Positions 37,825 through 50,275 of a DNA stretch of 64,000 nt are shown in pieces. The notes under the pieces were generated by a model. That model did not search any database. It was not told the DNA's origin and was given only the letters and a program-made list of their open reading frames with translations. Source of the stretch: Caprimulgus europaeus (taxonomy: Eukaryota > Chordata > Aves > Caprimulgiformes > Caprimulgidae). The DNA lies in assembly GCA_907165065.1 (NCBI GenBank), contig OU015530.1:51744465-51808464 (forward strand). The letters are read 5' to 3'. Both the position numbers and the translations under genes were made by a program. Position 1 is the first letter of the stretch; each line of letters opens with the position of its first letter.

Positions 37825-40800
37825 CTGAAAAACAAAACCAATTTATTAAATATCAGTACAAGTGAAACAATGAAGTTCAGTGTTTGGAATACAGCAAGAG
37901 AAAACATTTTGAAGTAGAGCTGTTTAAAACCTTCTCTTACAGACAATAATATATTTTTATGCTCAGATTTTTTAAGAAAAAAATATTCTGCATGAGCAAC
38001 TTGTTTTTGAAATGCACTTATTTTGCATCATGAGTTTGTATGCCATTAACTCTTTCTATAGGCCTGGATCCTCAGTTAAATGCCATTTGATTTTAACTAC
38101 TGTATTCTGTGAAACACATGTGAAAACTGAAGTGTGCAAAACCTTCTCCCTTCTCTGCTCCAAATACAACCAAATACACAAGCAAAAAGAAAACATAAAG
38201 GTTTCTGTGCGAAGGAAATTCTGGCCGAAGGAAAACTTTTGTTTATCAAAACCTGCAACTCGGATCTCAAAATTGTTTAGTTTGAAAATATTTGACTAAG
38301 TATTTATTAAGCCTCTAATTTCCAGAGAAGCTGAGTCCTATAAGACCCCAATAACTGTTGCTTCAGATGCAATTGTACAGACTGCTGAAAAAAATCAAGC
38401 TACCATTTCTCACAAACTAAGTTAAAATATATTTTAAAAGAAAGAGTTTTATAATGAATGACTGCATATTTTATATAAAAAGCTACTGACTCCTGTGATA
38501 GCTATCTGCAAGATGTTTTACAGAGTCAACTCATCTCAATTATCATTTATAAAGTCAAACAAAATACATTCTAGAAGTGTAATCATTGGTTCCAAGGATT
38601 AATTAATGGCAAATTTAAAATGTAAACAGCATGTTTTAACAAATCCATGCTGTAAAAGGACACAGCGATCAAGCACATAGCAGAAAGGGCAGAGTCAGGG
38701 AAATATTACCACAGCAGTTCTTCAATGGAAACACATGGAACAAAAGGAATTAAGGCCAGTGGAAGAATTTGAGGCCTAAAGCAGGACATAAGTGGAAATT
38801 CAATGTTTAAGTCCAAAGCTGAAATCATGAGAATTACTGCTCAGCCCTTACCTCACTCTGGAATCTCTTCAGCTCCATTTGCACTGGGGTTTGTGACCTG
38901 CAAAGTTGGCCTGGGCTCATATACACCTGGGCTCCCACACACAAGTGTCCTGGTTTTGGGTAGCTATGGTGCTCCAGAGCTTGCCTGTGTTCTTGGGTTG
39001 CCTGTAAACCAACACCCAGCAACCACTCTACAGCTTTGGGGCAACACTTCCTCTCCTCAGCCCTTCCCACAGGAAAGAGCTGGGTCTCAAAGTCCTCAAG
39101 GGCCAAAAACTGTAACACAAGCAAATACTCTGAAGATTTGAGGAGAAGAGGAGCTTGGAAGCAGTTTTTTTGGGGAAAATGACATTATTTCTCAAGACTT
39201 TACCAGAGGACAAAATTTACCTTCCTACATCTGCTACTGTACTTAGAAGTGGATTGAGATCCTAACCTTAGGCAGCCACTTGCTCTCCCTTCTGTCTCCC
39301 AGTCACTTCCATACAAATGCTTTCTACCTCCTTGAAATTCAACTGTTCAGTGTCTTTATGGAATGCAAAGAAAATAACTTTTTTAACTGAAAACAGATCT
39401 TACAAATCTGGGGCAAAGTCAGAGTGGAGCAATTTGATGTAACTCCAAATGCTGCAGACTGGCCATTACAGTTGTTATGACTTACTCTCTTTTAAAATAA
39501 TTGCCATTTTTTAATTAAATAAAAAGTAGGCACTTTTGGTACAAGAGATGCAACTGTTCCTCAGTCAGTTGTAATACAAAGCCTGTTAAAGCAGTTGTTC
39601 AGATATTATTTCCTTCGGTAAGAGAATTTGAAATCAAAGGTGGTGGTGAGATGGGAGCTCAGAATATATATTTTGGTGTTCTCCTTTTCCTGATGCTCCT
39701 CGGGCTGCTCTTGCCTACACAATAAATACTCCAACTACTCTGTTTTCAGCTGAGTCTGACTTCTGTGTGAATTTATGCATCTATGAAGTGAATAAATTAG
39801 ATGTGAGCTGAGATGATGGAACGTAAGAGAAATTATTTTCTTTCCTTTATAACTCCAACAGATTTATTCTAATGCCATAGCTATTGGTTTGAAAAATAAA
39901 AATGGAAGACTACCCGTTGAGTTAACACACTAGCTCTGCAATACCTAGAGAACTTAATTCAGAGCCAGGCTCCTGCACAAGTGAAAAGGAAATGCGTGTT
40001 TCTTCTCCTTTTGTGTGCATTACAGAAAAATGGAGTGGTTCTAAGTCCCATATGAGAGGTGCTGCACAATGCCCTGACCATTTCTGTGCAATGTACTCAT
40101 GATCCAGTTCCCTGTCTCTTCTTTCTCTCCCAATCTACACCCAAACCCTTTTAAATGGCCTATCTTAGAAAATGATCAACCTACCCTTCAGATTTTCTTT
40201 AATTTTCCCAAATTCTTTTCCATCGCTTGTCTCCGTTTTCTCTATCAAAAGTATGTTTTCATTAAAATAGCCTGTGGTCTACACTGGTCAATTCTCAGGC
40301 TTGAGTTAACAATAAAGACCTTCATGTCTTTATCTACCAGGTTTATATTATAACAAAGTGGACATCTGCATATTTCCCCACAGATTGTATAGTTCTAACC
40401 TCTAAATGCAAAACAAAATGCTGTGACATTTTTATGAATATGGAAGCAATTAAGTAATGGATGTAAGTTTGTAAATCTTATTAATTACTGAGGATTGATG
40501 CAGCACAAAAGAAAGATGGTTCACTGAAGACTTCTCATGTCTGCTGATATTGCTCCATGGCCTCAGGCAACGTACAGGCTAGTTCTTGAGATGTCTATAA
40601 AAGGCCCACAGACTTCAGCAGGGCTGGGTGCCAGGGAACAGCAAAAGCAGAGCTGCTCTATGAAGGAGAATGAGCCAGGAGCCAAGGGTAGCACAGCACA
40701 AGCCCTCCCTGACAAGGCACCATCCCACAGAACCTGAGCAGGGCCAGGGTGGTGACAGGTCCATCCTCAAGGTGTAATGGTAGGTCAGGTCCTGGTCTCA

Positions 40801-43800
40801 GGGACACCTACAACATAGTTCAGACAAGCCCTAGACACCTGAGCCCAAGCTTAAACACAGCATCTGGGCCATAAGTGGAGAGTGTGGGCAGAGGTTCAAG
40901 ATGAGGCTGTTCAGGGCAACCAAGGCCTGTTAGTGCACTCACAACCCTGATATTAAGTGCCAAAAACCTTTGAGGACCCAGATCTTGGCTTCTCTGTGCA
41001 TCAGTCCATGGAAAAATTAGAACACTACTAGCTCTATTCCAGGCTTATCCTTAGAAAACACGTACTGGTTTTCAGGATTTGTCCTAATCTAATTTGAGGC
41101 CAAAATAAAATCATTACTGTCAAGAAAAGCTTGCCCAGCAATACTGCAAACATTTAGGTCTTATGTACATACTCTGTTCTTGAATGTTCACTAATGAAGA
41201 GGAAAAAATCTACATCGAATGGCAGAATTTGCAGGTCTGCTTGCACCCAGCAGACCCCATCCAGCTCCTCCAGGCACTGAGCAGGGTCCATGCAGTAGAT
41301 GAATATCCTCTGTGCTGCCTTCCATAACCAGCCTTGCTCACGAAGCTTACAAAGCAGAGCTGTGCCATTTTCCCTGTGGAGGCATTCTGTGCCACCCAAA
41401 GAGTCCCAAAATCTCAAATTTCAGGAAACATGGGATTTAGGACATCCAGGATGGGATCTCCATGCAGTTCTACTTCAGCACAGAGGAGCCAGTTGGGAAC
41501 AACTGAAAAAATCTCAACCCCTAAGCCACAGAAATATCTTACTCAGCAGAGCTATTCTGTGTGCAGTTACTCCTCCTGACTTGAGGAGTTTGAGAGACTA
41601 AAGAAGTGGCAGGGACCAGCAAGACATGAATTACTGGGACAAATGCCAAGCTTTGACTTTTGCTGAGGAGATTCAGAAATCAAAGACTGATGAAGCTGAC
41701 CTCCTCTAAACTTTGAGGGAAACTTCCCTGGTCAGAGCTGTTAGATGACTTTCCACTGGTACAGTGATTCTCCTTTTGCACCTACCCAGCACTCAAATAT
41801 CCAAATGCTTTTTTCTTTTTTCCTCTTTTTAAAAAAGATCTATTCCAAAACACAAGCAGCTGATTCTCCTCTGCCTGCTTTGGAGGTGCTTCCCCTGAGA
41901 TGAACTGTAGAGCCATGGGCACATTAATTTATCACACACCTTTCACCACTGATCATTTGTTGCCTACCCCATTTTTCCCAGGGACTTATTTTAACTCTGA
42001 AATTCATGGTGAAATAAATAGACAAATAAATCAACCAGCCAGAAACATTGCCTGATGCTCTGAGATATGTTGGTTTCCTCCTCACCTTCAGATTTAGTCT
42101 CAAATGGTGGGCAGCTCAGATAATATTCAATCTCCATGCCTCTTTCAGGTTATCCATATATCAAACTATCACGACAAAAAAGCAACCTGCTGGCTTTGGA
42201 AAACTATAGTGCTATTGAAAAGAGCTTTTTTAGTTTCAGGGCTTTTCACCATAACCTTCTAGCACACCAGGGTGTGGATACACAACTTCGTAGCAAATAT
42301 ACCTAAGCTTTGTCAGCACAACAAAGCTTTCTGGTTCACACTCTTGTCAGGGACTCCAAGGAAGACTACAGGAGAGCTGTAAAAGCAGCCCTACAATTTT
42401 GTCATCAGCTGCTTATAATATGTTACTGGCACTGCCACAAATAGTGACAATAGTGCCCCACTGTGCTGGACCATGCATTTTCAGTACCAAACAAATCTGG
42501 ACACAGGGTCAGAGCAAAGATCTACTGAGCATTGTCCAGTCAGCCATTGATTTTATTTTTGGAACTAATATGTGTTTGACATATCACTTCTGGTAGTAAA
42601 ACAGAACCTGGCAGACCAAAATGATGAACAAAGACAGGAATTTGAAGTGGCGTGATGAGGCCAATAAACCTTCATTACAAGCCCATCCAACAGACAAAAA
42701 CAACAAATGAGAAATGACATTAAAAATGAGACAAATCTTCAGCCAGCACAACTCAACACAACTCCATTCAGGTCAGAGAACTTACACTGATTTACATTAG
42801 ATGAGCATCTGGCCTCATACACCTTATGATTCATTACAGGCAAAATTAGCTTTCATGGGTATGACCTCAACTCTGCAATCCCCCTTGTACAGCTGTCAAA
42901 ATACAGTCTGTCAGAGAGGTATATGTTTGTTACAATTATTAAGAGCAAAAAACCAAATGAGCCTCAAAATCCCAGTACAGACTTAGAAATAGGATGCAGC
43001 ATCATTTCATGCCTTGACTGCAAGTGGTTGCATCCACGCTAAAAGCGTTCAGTAAATACGTGGCAGGCAGCCTGACTGGCAGAGAAAGAGCAGGAGCTGC
43101 AGCTCCTCAGGGGCTATTCCCTGGATGTGGATACAGCTTGCTGAAAACTCCAGCCCTTGCTAGAAGCAAGCTGTCAGAAGGAAAAGAGTGGATCTGTTCG
43201 TGCAGATGGCTCCTGTCAATCAGTTGTTAGTTTATTCCTGATGTTCAGAATTAGTTCCACTGCAAAAACTTTTCATCCAAAGGAAAAAAGAAACCAACCC
43301 TATTTCAAAGTAGCACTGTATAGAGTCCTTTTTAAAAGGAATAACTCTTAGCAAAATAATTCAAGGAACAGTTCACACAGCAAAGGTGACTGACTGGAAA
43401 GATGACACAAAAATTATATAGTCTTGAGGATGAAGTGTGTATGTGTTATATCGTGTAATAGAAAATTTCATTGGGAATAACAAGAACATAACATCTCTAG
43501 CTGGTCATAAAGTCAGTGATGTAATTTTGCAATCCAGTAGAGGGCAAACTTCGCCTATATATTCTCAAAGCATTCCTAAGACAGTCAACGGCAGATGTTC
43601 AGACATGTTTATCTTTCATTTAATAACCTATAAAGATAGGTAGCAACCTATAGCATCAGAACCTATAAGATGAAGCAGCATCAATCATACCTATCATTCA
43701 GTGGCTCTTCAGCCAAATGAATATTTATTACAAAATCAACAAAGTGATAAGGAACAATATATATTTTGAATATTTTCCATTACTCTACTGTTTTATCCCA

Positions 43801-46800
43801 TTAATTCCAATATTTGATTAATTGGTAATTACAGACCTATTTTCTGGAAGTTGCCCACATATATAACAGAGAAATGAAGAACTCGCCCCCTTGCTCTTAA
43901 AAGCATATCAGCACACCTGCTTCAAGCAGTTTGGTTTTCACTTAGTTGCTGTCTAAAAATGAAGCATCTGCTTGAAAAGTGGTGTTCTGGATTTTATGAA
44001 GGAACACAAACGGTTTTGAGAACATTTTCTTGAAGAACACCTTGCCTCTAGCACAAAATCACACTGCTGTTATTGGTCATGTACAGAGGCCTCAATCTTC
44101 CCAGCAATGCCTTACACTGCCCTGGCCAGACGAATTGAATAGTCCTTTTTTTTCTTCTAAAAGACTGTTTCACATGTGTGCCCTGTTCCTCTCACAAAAC
44201 TCATGGCTGAGAGCCAACAGGTGGAGGTGCAAGGAGTTAAAATCCAGTTCAAACAACTCTCTTTCCATAGGATGAGCAGCAAAATTAGCACCTAGTGGTG
44301 GTACTTGTTCCTGTTGGAAACCTGAAAGAGATTGATGAGCAATACCTCTTCCCCATGCTCCCAGAACAAGCTTATTCCCAGAGGAAAAGGAGTGGGGACA
44401 TCATAACTCACAGTGAAGGAAGAAGGGGTCCTGCTCACTCTTTCCATCACTCAACACACTTACCAGTATGAGATATGGAGGCCAAGTGGCAACTAATAAT
44501 TCCTTACCCAGTGACTTTTTATGATGGTACAGCCAAAGGAAACAGAGCTGCACTGCAGTAGGTACCATCCATATGTAACAGTGGCTCCTCAGGGAACCTC
44601 CAAACCAGACCCATGGCTCAAAGACTTGACTTTTACTTGCGATTCTGCCACTAGCCTGGTAGGTAATCTTGAACAAAAGACCTTCTCCATTACTAAAATG
44701 AGGGAAAACCACAGGCTATGTAAAGCGGTTAGATGAAAAGCACCATCATGGCTGAAGGCTGGGAAACACCACTGTGAGCAGTCTTGCTCACTGCAGCTTC
44801 CATCTTGCAAAAAGCTGAGCAACCTGACTCAGACCAGCCAAGCATTTATGAATGTACTTTGACCTACAATGACTATTCAGTGCATTATTAAATATCCTCC
44901 TGGACTGGAACCAGAGTGCTCAGGAGGACCCAGCTGTCTCCTGGCTCTTTAGAAACCATCAATGATATCCTCTCTCAGAGGACTCTGTTTCTCTAAGATC
45001 TTCAGGGAGTCAGCGATGGGATACTCACACACATATGTAAAGCACACATATAAAAATGCACAAACACACTATTTACACTCAAGCAAATCCCCCTGGAGCA
45101 CAGTCAATGAAGCTGGTGTAGGAAAGTCCACCTAAAAAACTTCTTTCTGCAAGAAGAAACCCAACACATCTAGTTTCAGCTATGATGCTCTTTCAGGAAA
45201 TCCATTTCATGGTCTGCTCAACTGATGCCCCTCCTAATCTAAATAAGACCATGTGCCATTAATTGACCTCTCACATCACTGATCTTGTTGGGAGCACCAA
45301 CCTGTCTGTCTGAATCTGCCATCCAATCCATCAGCACCTTAAAATGACACCACTGTGAGTTATGTCCTCTTCTTTCCCCGGAGCCATTAGCAGCTGCCTT
45401 GCCTCATGTCTCCCACAAAATAGATGCTTTCCTCTGAAGACGGCTGGTACAGGGATTAAAAGAAGAAAAGGATACACAAAGGAAAAAAGGAGATAAAGAA
45501 ATGTAAGCAGCATAAATATTGTGCTGATCTAAGTCTATGTTTCCCTTTTCAGAGAAGGAAAATTGGGCTCAGAATCATCCCAATTTTCTCTTTTGCCCAT
45601 TCACTGTGAAGTCTAGCTGAGAAGAAATGTCTAATGAGCAAGTTAACCACTTAGAAGCAGACATGACCCAATATCTACCGATATGCGCTCCATTTTGAAA
45701 ATGCATATAATGGAGTCAAAACTCTCCATCCCAGAAGAAATGCTGCAGCAGAGCAGTAGCATGGTACAACAGCAAGGTATTCCAGGTTTCCATTTTATTC
45801 TCACAGTGATATCTACCACCTCTTACAGCCTCTGTTGATACGCAAGTTAATGTTACAATCCACTTTTCCACAAAAAAGCCTGAAGTTTGGCCTCTGTTGC
45901 CTGTCCCCCTTATAGCCACAGATGTTTCCCTGTATTTTGAATTTTCTGGTTCCTTCCTTCACCAAGGCTAAGTTTTCTGCAGAACAAAGAACCTCAAAAA
46001 CTTATATTTTTACACATTTTTACATATAGAAATTAAAAGAAGTAAGGGTTTACTCTTATTTTACTATGTGTAGGCAGATTACAAAAGATGTGGCTGTGGG
46101 AGAGATGCTGTATTGAGTACCAAGCCACTGATGAATGCAGGTCACAGGTGGCATTATAAAAGGAAAGGATCAAGAAAATGTCCTGTGGAAGCAGAGCAGG
46201 AAGCACTATCAGACAAATATCCTCACAGGTCTGCTGAGAGCTGTGTCACTCCTGCAGGATGTGGCTGAACCTCATCAGTTAATAACAGAGGCAACATTGG
46301 TCAGGAACAGAAGTCCTCATAGCCAGAAACTGGACCAGTGGTCATCCAGTACAGCCAATAGTATGTTTCTCATGAAGGAAATTAAATTCCTCTAGTAGTA
46401 TGAATTCCTAGAGATGCTAGCTATTAAACACTGCTAGTGGCTGGGCTTTTTGCAACATCAAAAAGAATAATATTCTTGGTTTCCTATATGCACCGAAAAA
46501 ATCCCCATAAAACTTAGATGGGGTTTGCACAACTTAACATAATTTCTTATGAAGCAGAAGTTATTTTTTTTTCTTTTTTAAATTGAGTCTGCTTAATCCT
46601 TCGTGTGCCTCAAACCATTCTAGACAACCATCTCGGCCCTCTTCTATTTTGCTGTATTATTTTACATACATAAGCAATTTTTGTTGTTGTAAAAACCATG
46701 TTCAAGGGAGCTAATACTGAGGAATTAGAAACTCATTTTAATATTAGCCTGAGTTAGTAATTTAGTAACATCAGAGCACTTCTCAGGGGGCCAGGTGGAA

Positions 46801-46875
46801 GTTCTTCTTTAAGACCACCAGCCACATAAATCACTGCAGACTTCTCTGTCAAACTCAGCAGAAAAGTTTACCTAC
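37825..46875. other. Non-coding stretch, one MIR-like fragment
   Basis: No supported gene. A TATA-like TATAAAAGG lies at 40596-40604 without other promoter signs. A MIR-like piece lies at 44632-44710. Frames of up to about 112 codons (for example 38803-39141) have overlapping antisense frames and no recognised motif. Confidence 0.5.
44632..44710 (+). repeat. MIR-like ancient SINE fragment
   Basis: 'gattctgccactagcctggt', a degraded 'aatcttgaacaa', 'ccttctccattactaaaatg' and 'aggga' follow the order of the MIR 3' half ('ctgccactggctgtgtgac', 'cttgggcaa', 'cctcatctgtaaaatgggga'). The long minus-strand frame at 44401-44712 overlaps this repeat and is likely chance. Confidence 0.45.
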
Positions 46876-47080
46876 CCACAGGTGTTAATTTGGTCCATCA
46901 CTGGTGAAAAGGACTGCACATCAGGCACCACATATCGAAGAACATTCAACCCCTTCATCACATCCCCGCTAGACACCATGGTTTCACTGGTGAACCCCAA
47001 AACAGTTTCTCCTAAGGACGTCTGTTTTATATCTGATATTGAGTGAGATGAAATGGTCATCACAGGGCCAACTCCTCAAG
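46876..47080 (-). CDS. Candidate minus-strand exon, unidentified
   Basis: The minus strand shows AG acceptors at 47081-47082 (ATTTCAG) and six bases further in, then a frame open for more than 60 codons (ATG at 47063). It ends at possible donors TGTGG|GTAGGT (46876/46875) or TAG|GTAAAC (46872/46871). The residue pattern (segments GETVLGFTSETMVSSGDV and NVLRYVVPDVQSF) looks protein-like, but I do not recognise it. The pyrimidine tract is weak. Chance is a real possibility. Confidence 0.18.
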
Positions 47081-47744
47081 CTGAAATTACTATGCTAGAA
47101 ACTAAGGAAAGTATAACTTCAGAACAAAAGGATGATGGGAGCCTCTCCCTTAGGAGACAAGACATACATCCCTAACACACACTTTTCAAAGGTGACTTTT
47201 CCAGCATTAAGGAGATGAGGATATTTCACTGTCAAAGATCTTAACATTTTAGTACATTTATTTCATTTATGTACTTCAGAGACACAGATGACAGCACGAT
47301 GCTTTCCAAGAAGGCAAGCACAAGATGAATCAGACAGCTGTGATAGTGAACTCTGGCTGTGAATTTAATTCTTCTGTTGGACACGGGCACACTTACTGAA
47401 GAGTCTGTGCCAGAGATGCACGTTTAAGAAGAGCACTAAATCAATATTTACTGTAATTCTGAAAGATGTCTGAGCACAGCCTGGGAACCAAGGCAACACT
47501 TGAGGCATATCCATCAGTGAAATACAGGGTTCTCAAATTTTCCAGATAATAAACTGCTCGCAGAGCACTGGATAGCAAAGACAGTTAAATCCACATTATA
47601 AGTACCCAGACCTGGGCAGTGCCATGCCAGCCTTCCCTGCTGTGGCCTCAGCTACAGAACTTACATGCCACAATAATTCACTTTTTTGTTTTGTTTTGGT
47701 TTTGTTTATTTGTTAAATGCACTGTCTGGTAGCCTGTGACTCAT

Positions 47745-47984
47745 CTAAACTCCTTCAGCATGTCTTCTCCCAGTCTTTGTACCCTCGCTTTTTAGAGACA
47801 GTCTTTGAACTGCTTTTTCCAAAACGCTCTGCTGTCCTCCACGCAATGTAACACCTCCTGGAGAAAGACGTATCTGTAACTGCCAGGCCAGTTTTTGGTA
47901 CTCAGTGACATCTGGATGAACCCTCTGGTGCCAAAGGCTGTCTGAGCAGGACTGATCTGGATCATTTGGTAATAAAATGAAAAT
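47745..47984 (-). CDS. Candidate minus-strand terminal exon, unidentified
   Basis: After AGCTTCCCCAG (ending at 47985) on the minus strand, a frame without its own ATG is open for 79 codons to a TAG at 47747-47745. It reads IFILLPNDPDQSC, later DVTEYQKLAWQLQIRLSP and LEKAVQRLS. A second frame is also open across most of the same bases (47792-48109), so only one of them, or neither, can be coding. A donor-like AGG|GTACAA occurs before the stop. There is no recognised homology. Confidence 0.15.
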   Translation of the reverse strand: MFILLPNDPDQSCSDSLWHQRVHPDVTEYQKLAWQLQIRLSPGGVTLRGGQQSVLEKAVQRLSLKSEGTKTGRRHAEGV

Positions 47985-48109
47985 CTGGGGAAGCTGTATT
48001 CCTCACACAGCATAAGAAATACAGAGAAGGGGCTCACTGCAAGTTTATTTCTGGTATTAGGAAATTCTGAATTAGAAAACTTGACTACATCTAAATGTCT
48101 CACCAACAC

Positions 48110-49314
48110 AAAACTCTAAAGAAAAAAGCAAAGCCCATCACAATACAAGAAAGTTCCAGGTCAATAATGCCAAAGCATTTTAATTAAATAGTAAATATTA
48201 GATATTAGACATTAAATATTAAATACAGATACACAATGAACAGCAATATGAACAGTATTTTTTGACTGACAATATGACAGTTGAAACAAAACAAATCAAA
48301 ACAGTAAAGTAAAAATGAAATATTTTGTGTATTTAAATGTAACAAAACTGACATGATTCATTTACATTCATTCTCCATTTCAAATTGTATCAAAACTGAA
48401 ACCAATTTGTTCCTGCAAAGTGTGTCTACTTTGATTAAGCTGCATTTCCTGATGGTTGTTAAATTTGAAATGTTTTTGATCATCTCTAATTGAGAGACCT
48501 CTTAAAGTCTAGAAACTGCTCAAAACAGAAAGAAAGTATTTTAGATGAGAAACAGAGATGTGACTAGATGCTGGGTATGTGAAATGGCTGGTCGATGATG
48601 GCATGTGTCAGGAATACGAAGAGAGAAAGGAATAACACATGATTTCAGAAATTTTTGTGAAATATTGTATATGCCTTCTCACTAGCTCCTACACATTAAA
48701 TGATCTCCCACACTTGAAGCACCAGGTTTTAAGTCCCTTTTAGAGTCCTACTTCACCAGTGAGGCCCATAAATGTCACATTTCTTAGTACAAAGAGAAAA
48801 GCACGCAGAGAGTTTGTGTAAATGAATTAATAAATCTGTATTAACACCTTTTCTGCATCTCCCTAAACACCTCAGCTGTGTGTATCTTTTAGGTTATGAT
48901 TCTTCAAAGGCTTTTGCAATTGCTTATCCTGAAGCAGATGAACACATATTCCTAGATGTTACATGTATTTTTAAAAGACATACATTTTTTAAAGTGAAAT
49001 GGATACCTAAATCTATACAGTACTGAAGCATCAGAATACAAACTCCCTGAAACTGTTTCCATATGTACCTCATACACCACCATCAACATCTTTAGTTCTT
49101 GTCCTAAAACAAACACAAAATGATAACTGCAATAATAAATAATGAAGCTTCCAGGACGTGCTTTGGGAGTATGTGAAAGCATGAAAGAGAACATTGACAG
49201 AAGATGAAGCCAGTCTCCAGGCTTGGATTTACTCAAGGATCCACAGTGACCTCCATGCCCTGTGTGACCCTTTGGTGGCACACCACATGTTCCAACCCAC
49301 ATGACACATCTTTT
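48110..49314. other. Non-coding stretch, nothing recognised
   Basis: AT-rich, with repeated 'attaaatatta'-type words at 48190-48225. The 116-codon minus-strand frame at 48952-49302 has no motif I recognise. Confidence 0.5.
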
Positions 49315-49590
49315 TCATAGTATCATACAATGGTTTGGGTTGGAAGGGACCTTAAAGATCATCTAGTTGATCTAGTTGCAGCCCCCCTGCCATCAGCAGG
49401 GACACCTTCCACTAGACCAGGTTGCTCAAAGCTTCATTCAACCTGGCCTTGTACACTTCCAGGGAGGGGGCATCCTCAGCTTCTCTGTGCCAGTGCCTGA
49501 CCACACTCACAGGAAATAATTTCTTCCTAATATCTAATGTAAACCTACCCTCTTACAGTTTAAAGCCATTACCCTTTGTCCTATCGCTTT
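49315..49590 (-). repeat. CR1 LINE 3' end
   Basis: Reverse complement of an avian CR1 tail: 'tcatagtatcatacaatgg', 'tttgggttggaagggacc', 'ttaaagatcatctag', 'caggttgctcaaagctt', 'cttccagggaggggg' and 'ttcttcctaatatctaatg'. A small internal duplication of 'gatctagttg' occurs near 49364-49380. It resembles the outer copy at 4880-5421. Confidence 0.93.
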
Positions 49591-49819
49591 CTAGAGCATG
49601 GAATGGGTTTTCTTTTTTATTTGAAATAAACTCAGAATTTCTATAAATGCTACCAAAAATAATAAATACTGCCACCTCACCTACTGCAGGTATCATTTCC
49701 ATTTTTGTTGCATATTTGATGCAGATTATTTTTTCTTTACTGAACCTTGAAAAGAAGTGACTACTATGATTATCAATTATTTGTATTTGTCAGCATACAC
49801 ATAGAGGTGAAACAAATTT

Positions 49820-50275
49820 AAACAAGATCAGGTGCTGAGAATGGTGAGGATGATCATACCAACACAAAAGCCTGTGTTACAAGAAGAGACAAGCTTGTCT
49901 TGTTCAGCCTAGTAAAACAAAATCTCAGGAGGGATATAAATGTTGTCTATAAATACATCAAGGAATACAACAAGAGAGGAAGAAGAGCTATTTAAGCTAA
50001 AGGACAACACTGGCACAAGAACAAATGGATGTAAACTGGCCATGAATAAATTGAGGCTGAAAATTAGAAGGTTTCAAAGCAACAGAGAAATGAGGCTCTT
50101 GAACAATTTCCCAGTGGGAGTAATGGTAGCAAATGACCTAATTTGTTCTAAGATGGATCAGTTAATTAGTTTATGAAAGGGTTTATTTGACAGAGGCTGG
50201 CTATGACAGGGGGCTGGCCCCAACCCCAGATGTCCTTTACAGCCCAACATACCTAGGTAATTTGAGGTGTTAATT
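49820..50275 (+). repeat. Ancient CR1 (L3-like) 3' region
   Basis: This is a diverged plus-strand CR1-type 3' region. A 'cttgttcagcctagtaaaac' block is followed by 'gggatataaatgttgtctat' and 'aaatggatgtaaactggcc', then 'gaataaattgaggctgaaa', 'ttagaaggtttcaaagc', 'gaggctcttgaacaat' and a final 'gatgtcctttacagcccaac'. This order matches the 3' end of old amniote CR1/L3 elements rather than the young avian ones. The frame at 49940-50176 is part of it. Confidence 0.72.

Noticed and set aside
44401..44712. 103-codon minus-strand frame as a gene
   Set aside because: It overlaps a MIR-like fragment and a second open frame in the same place.
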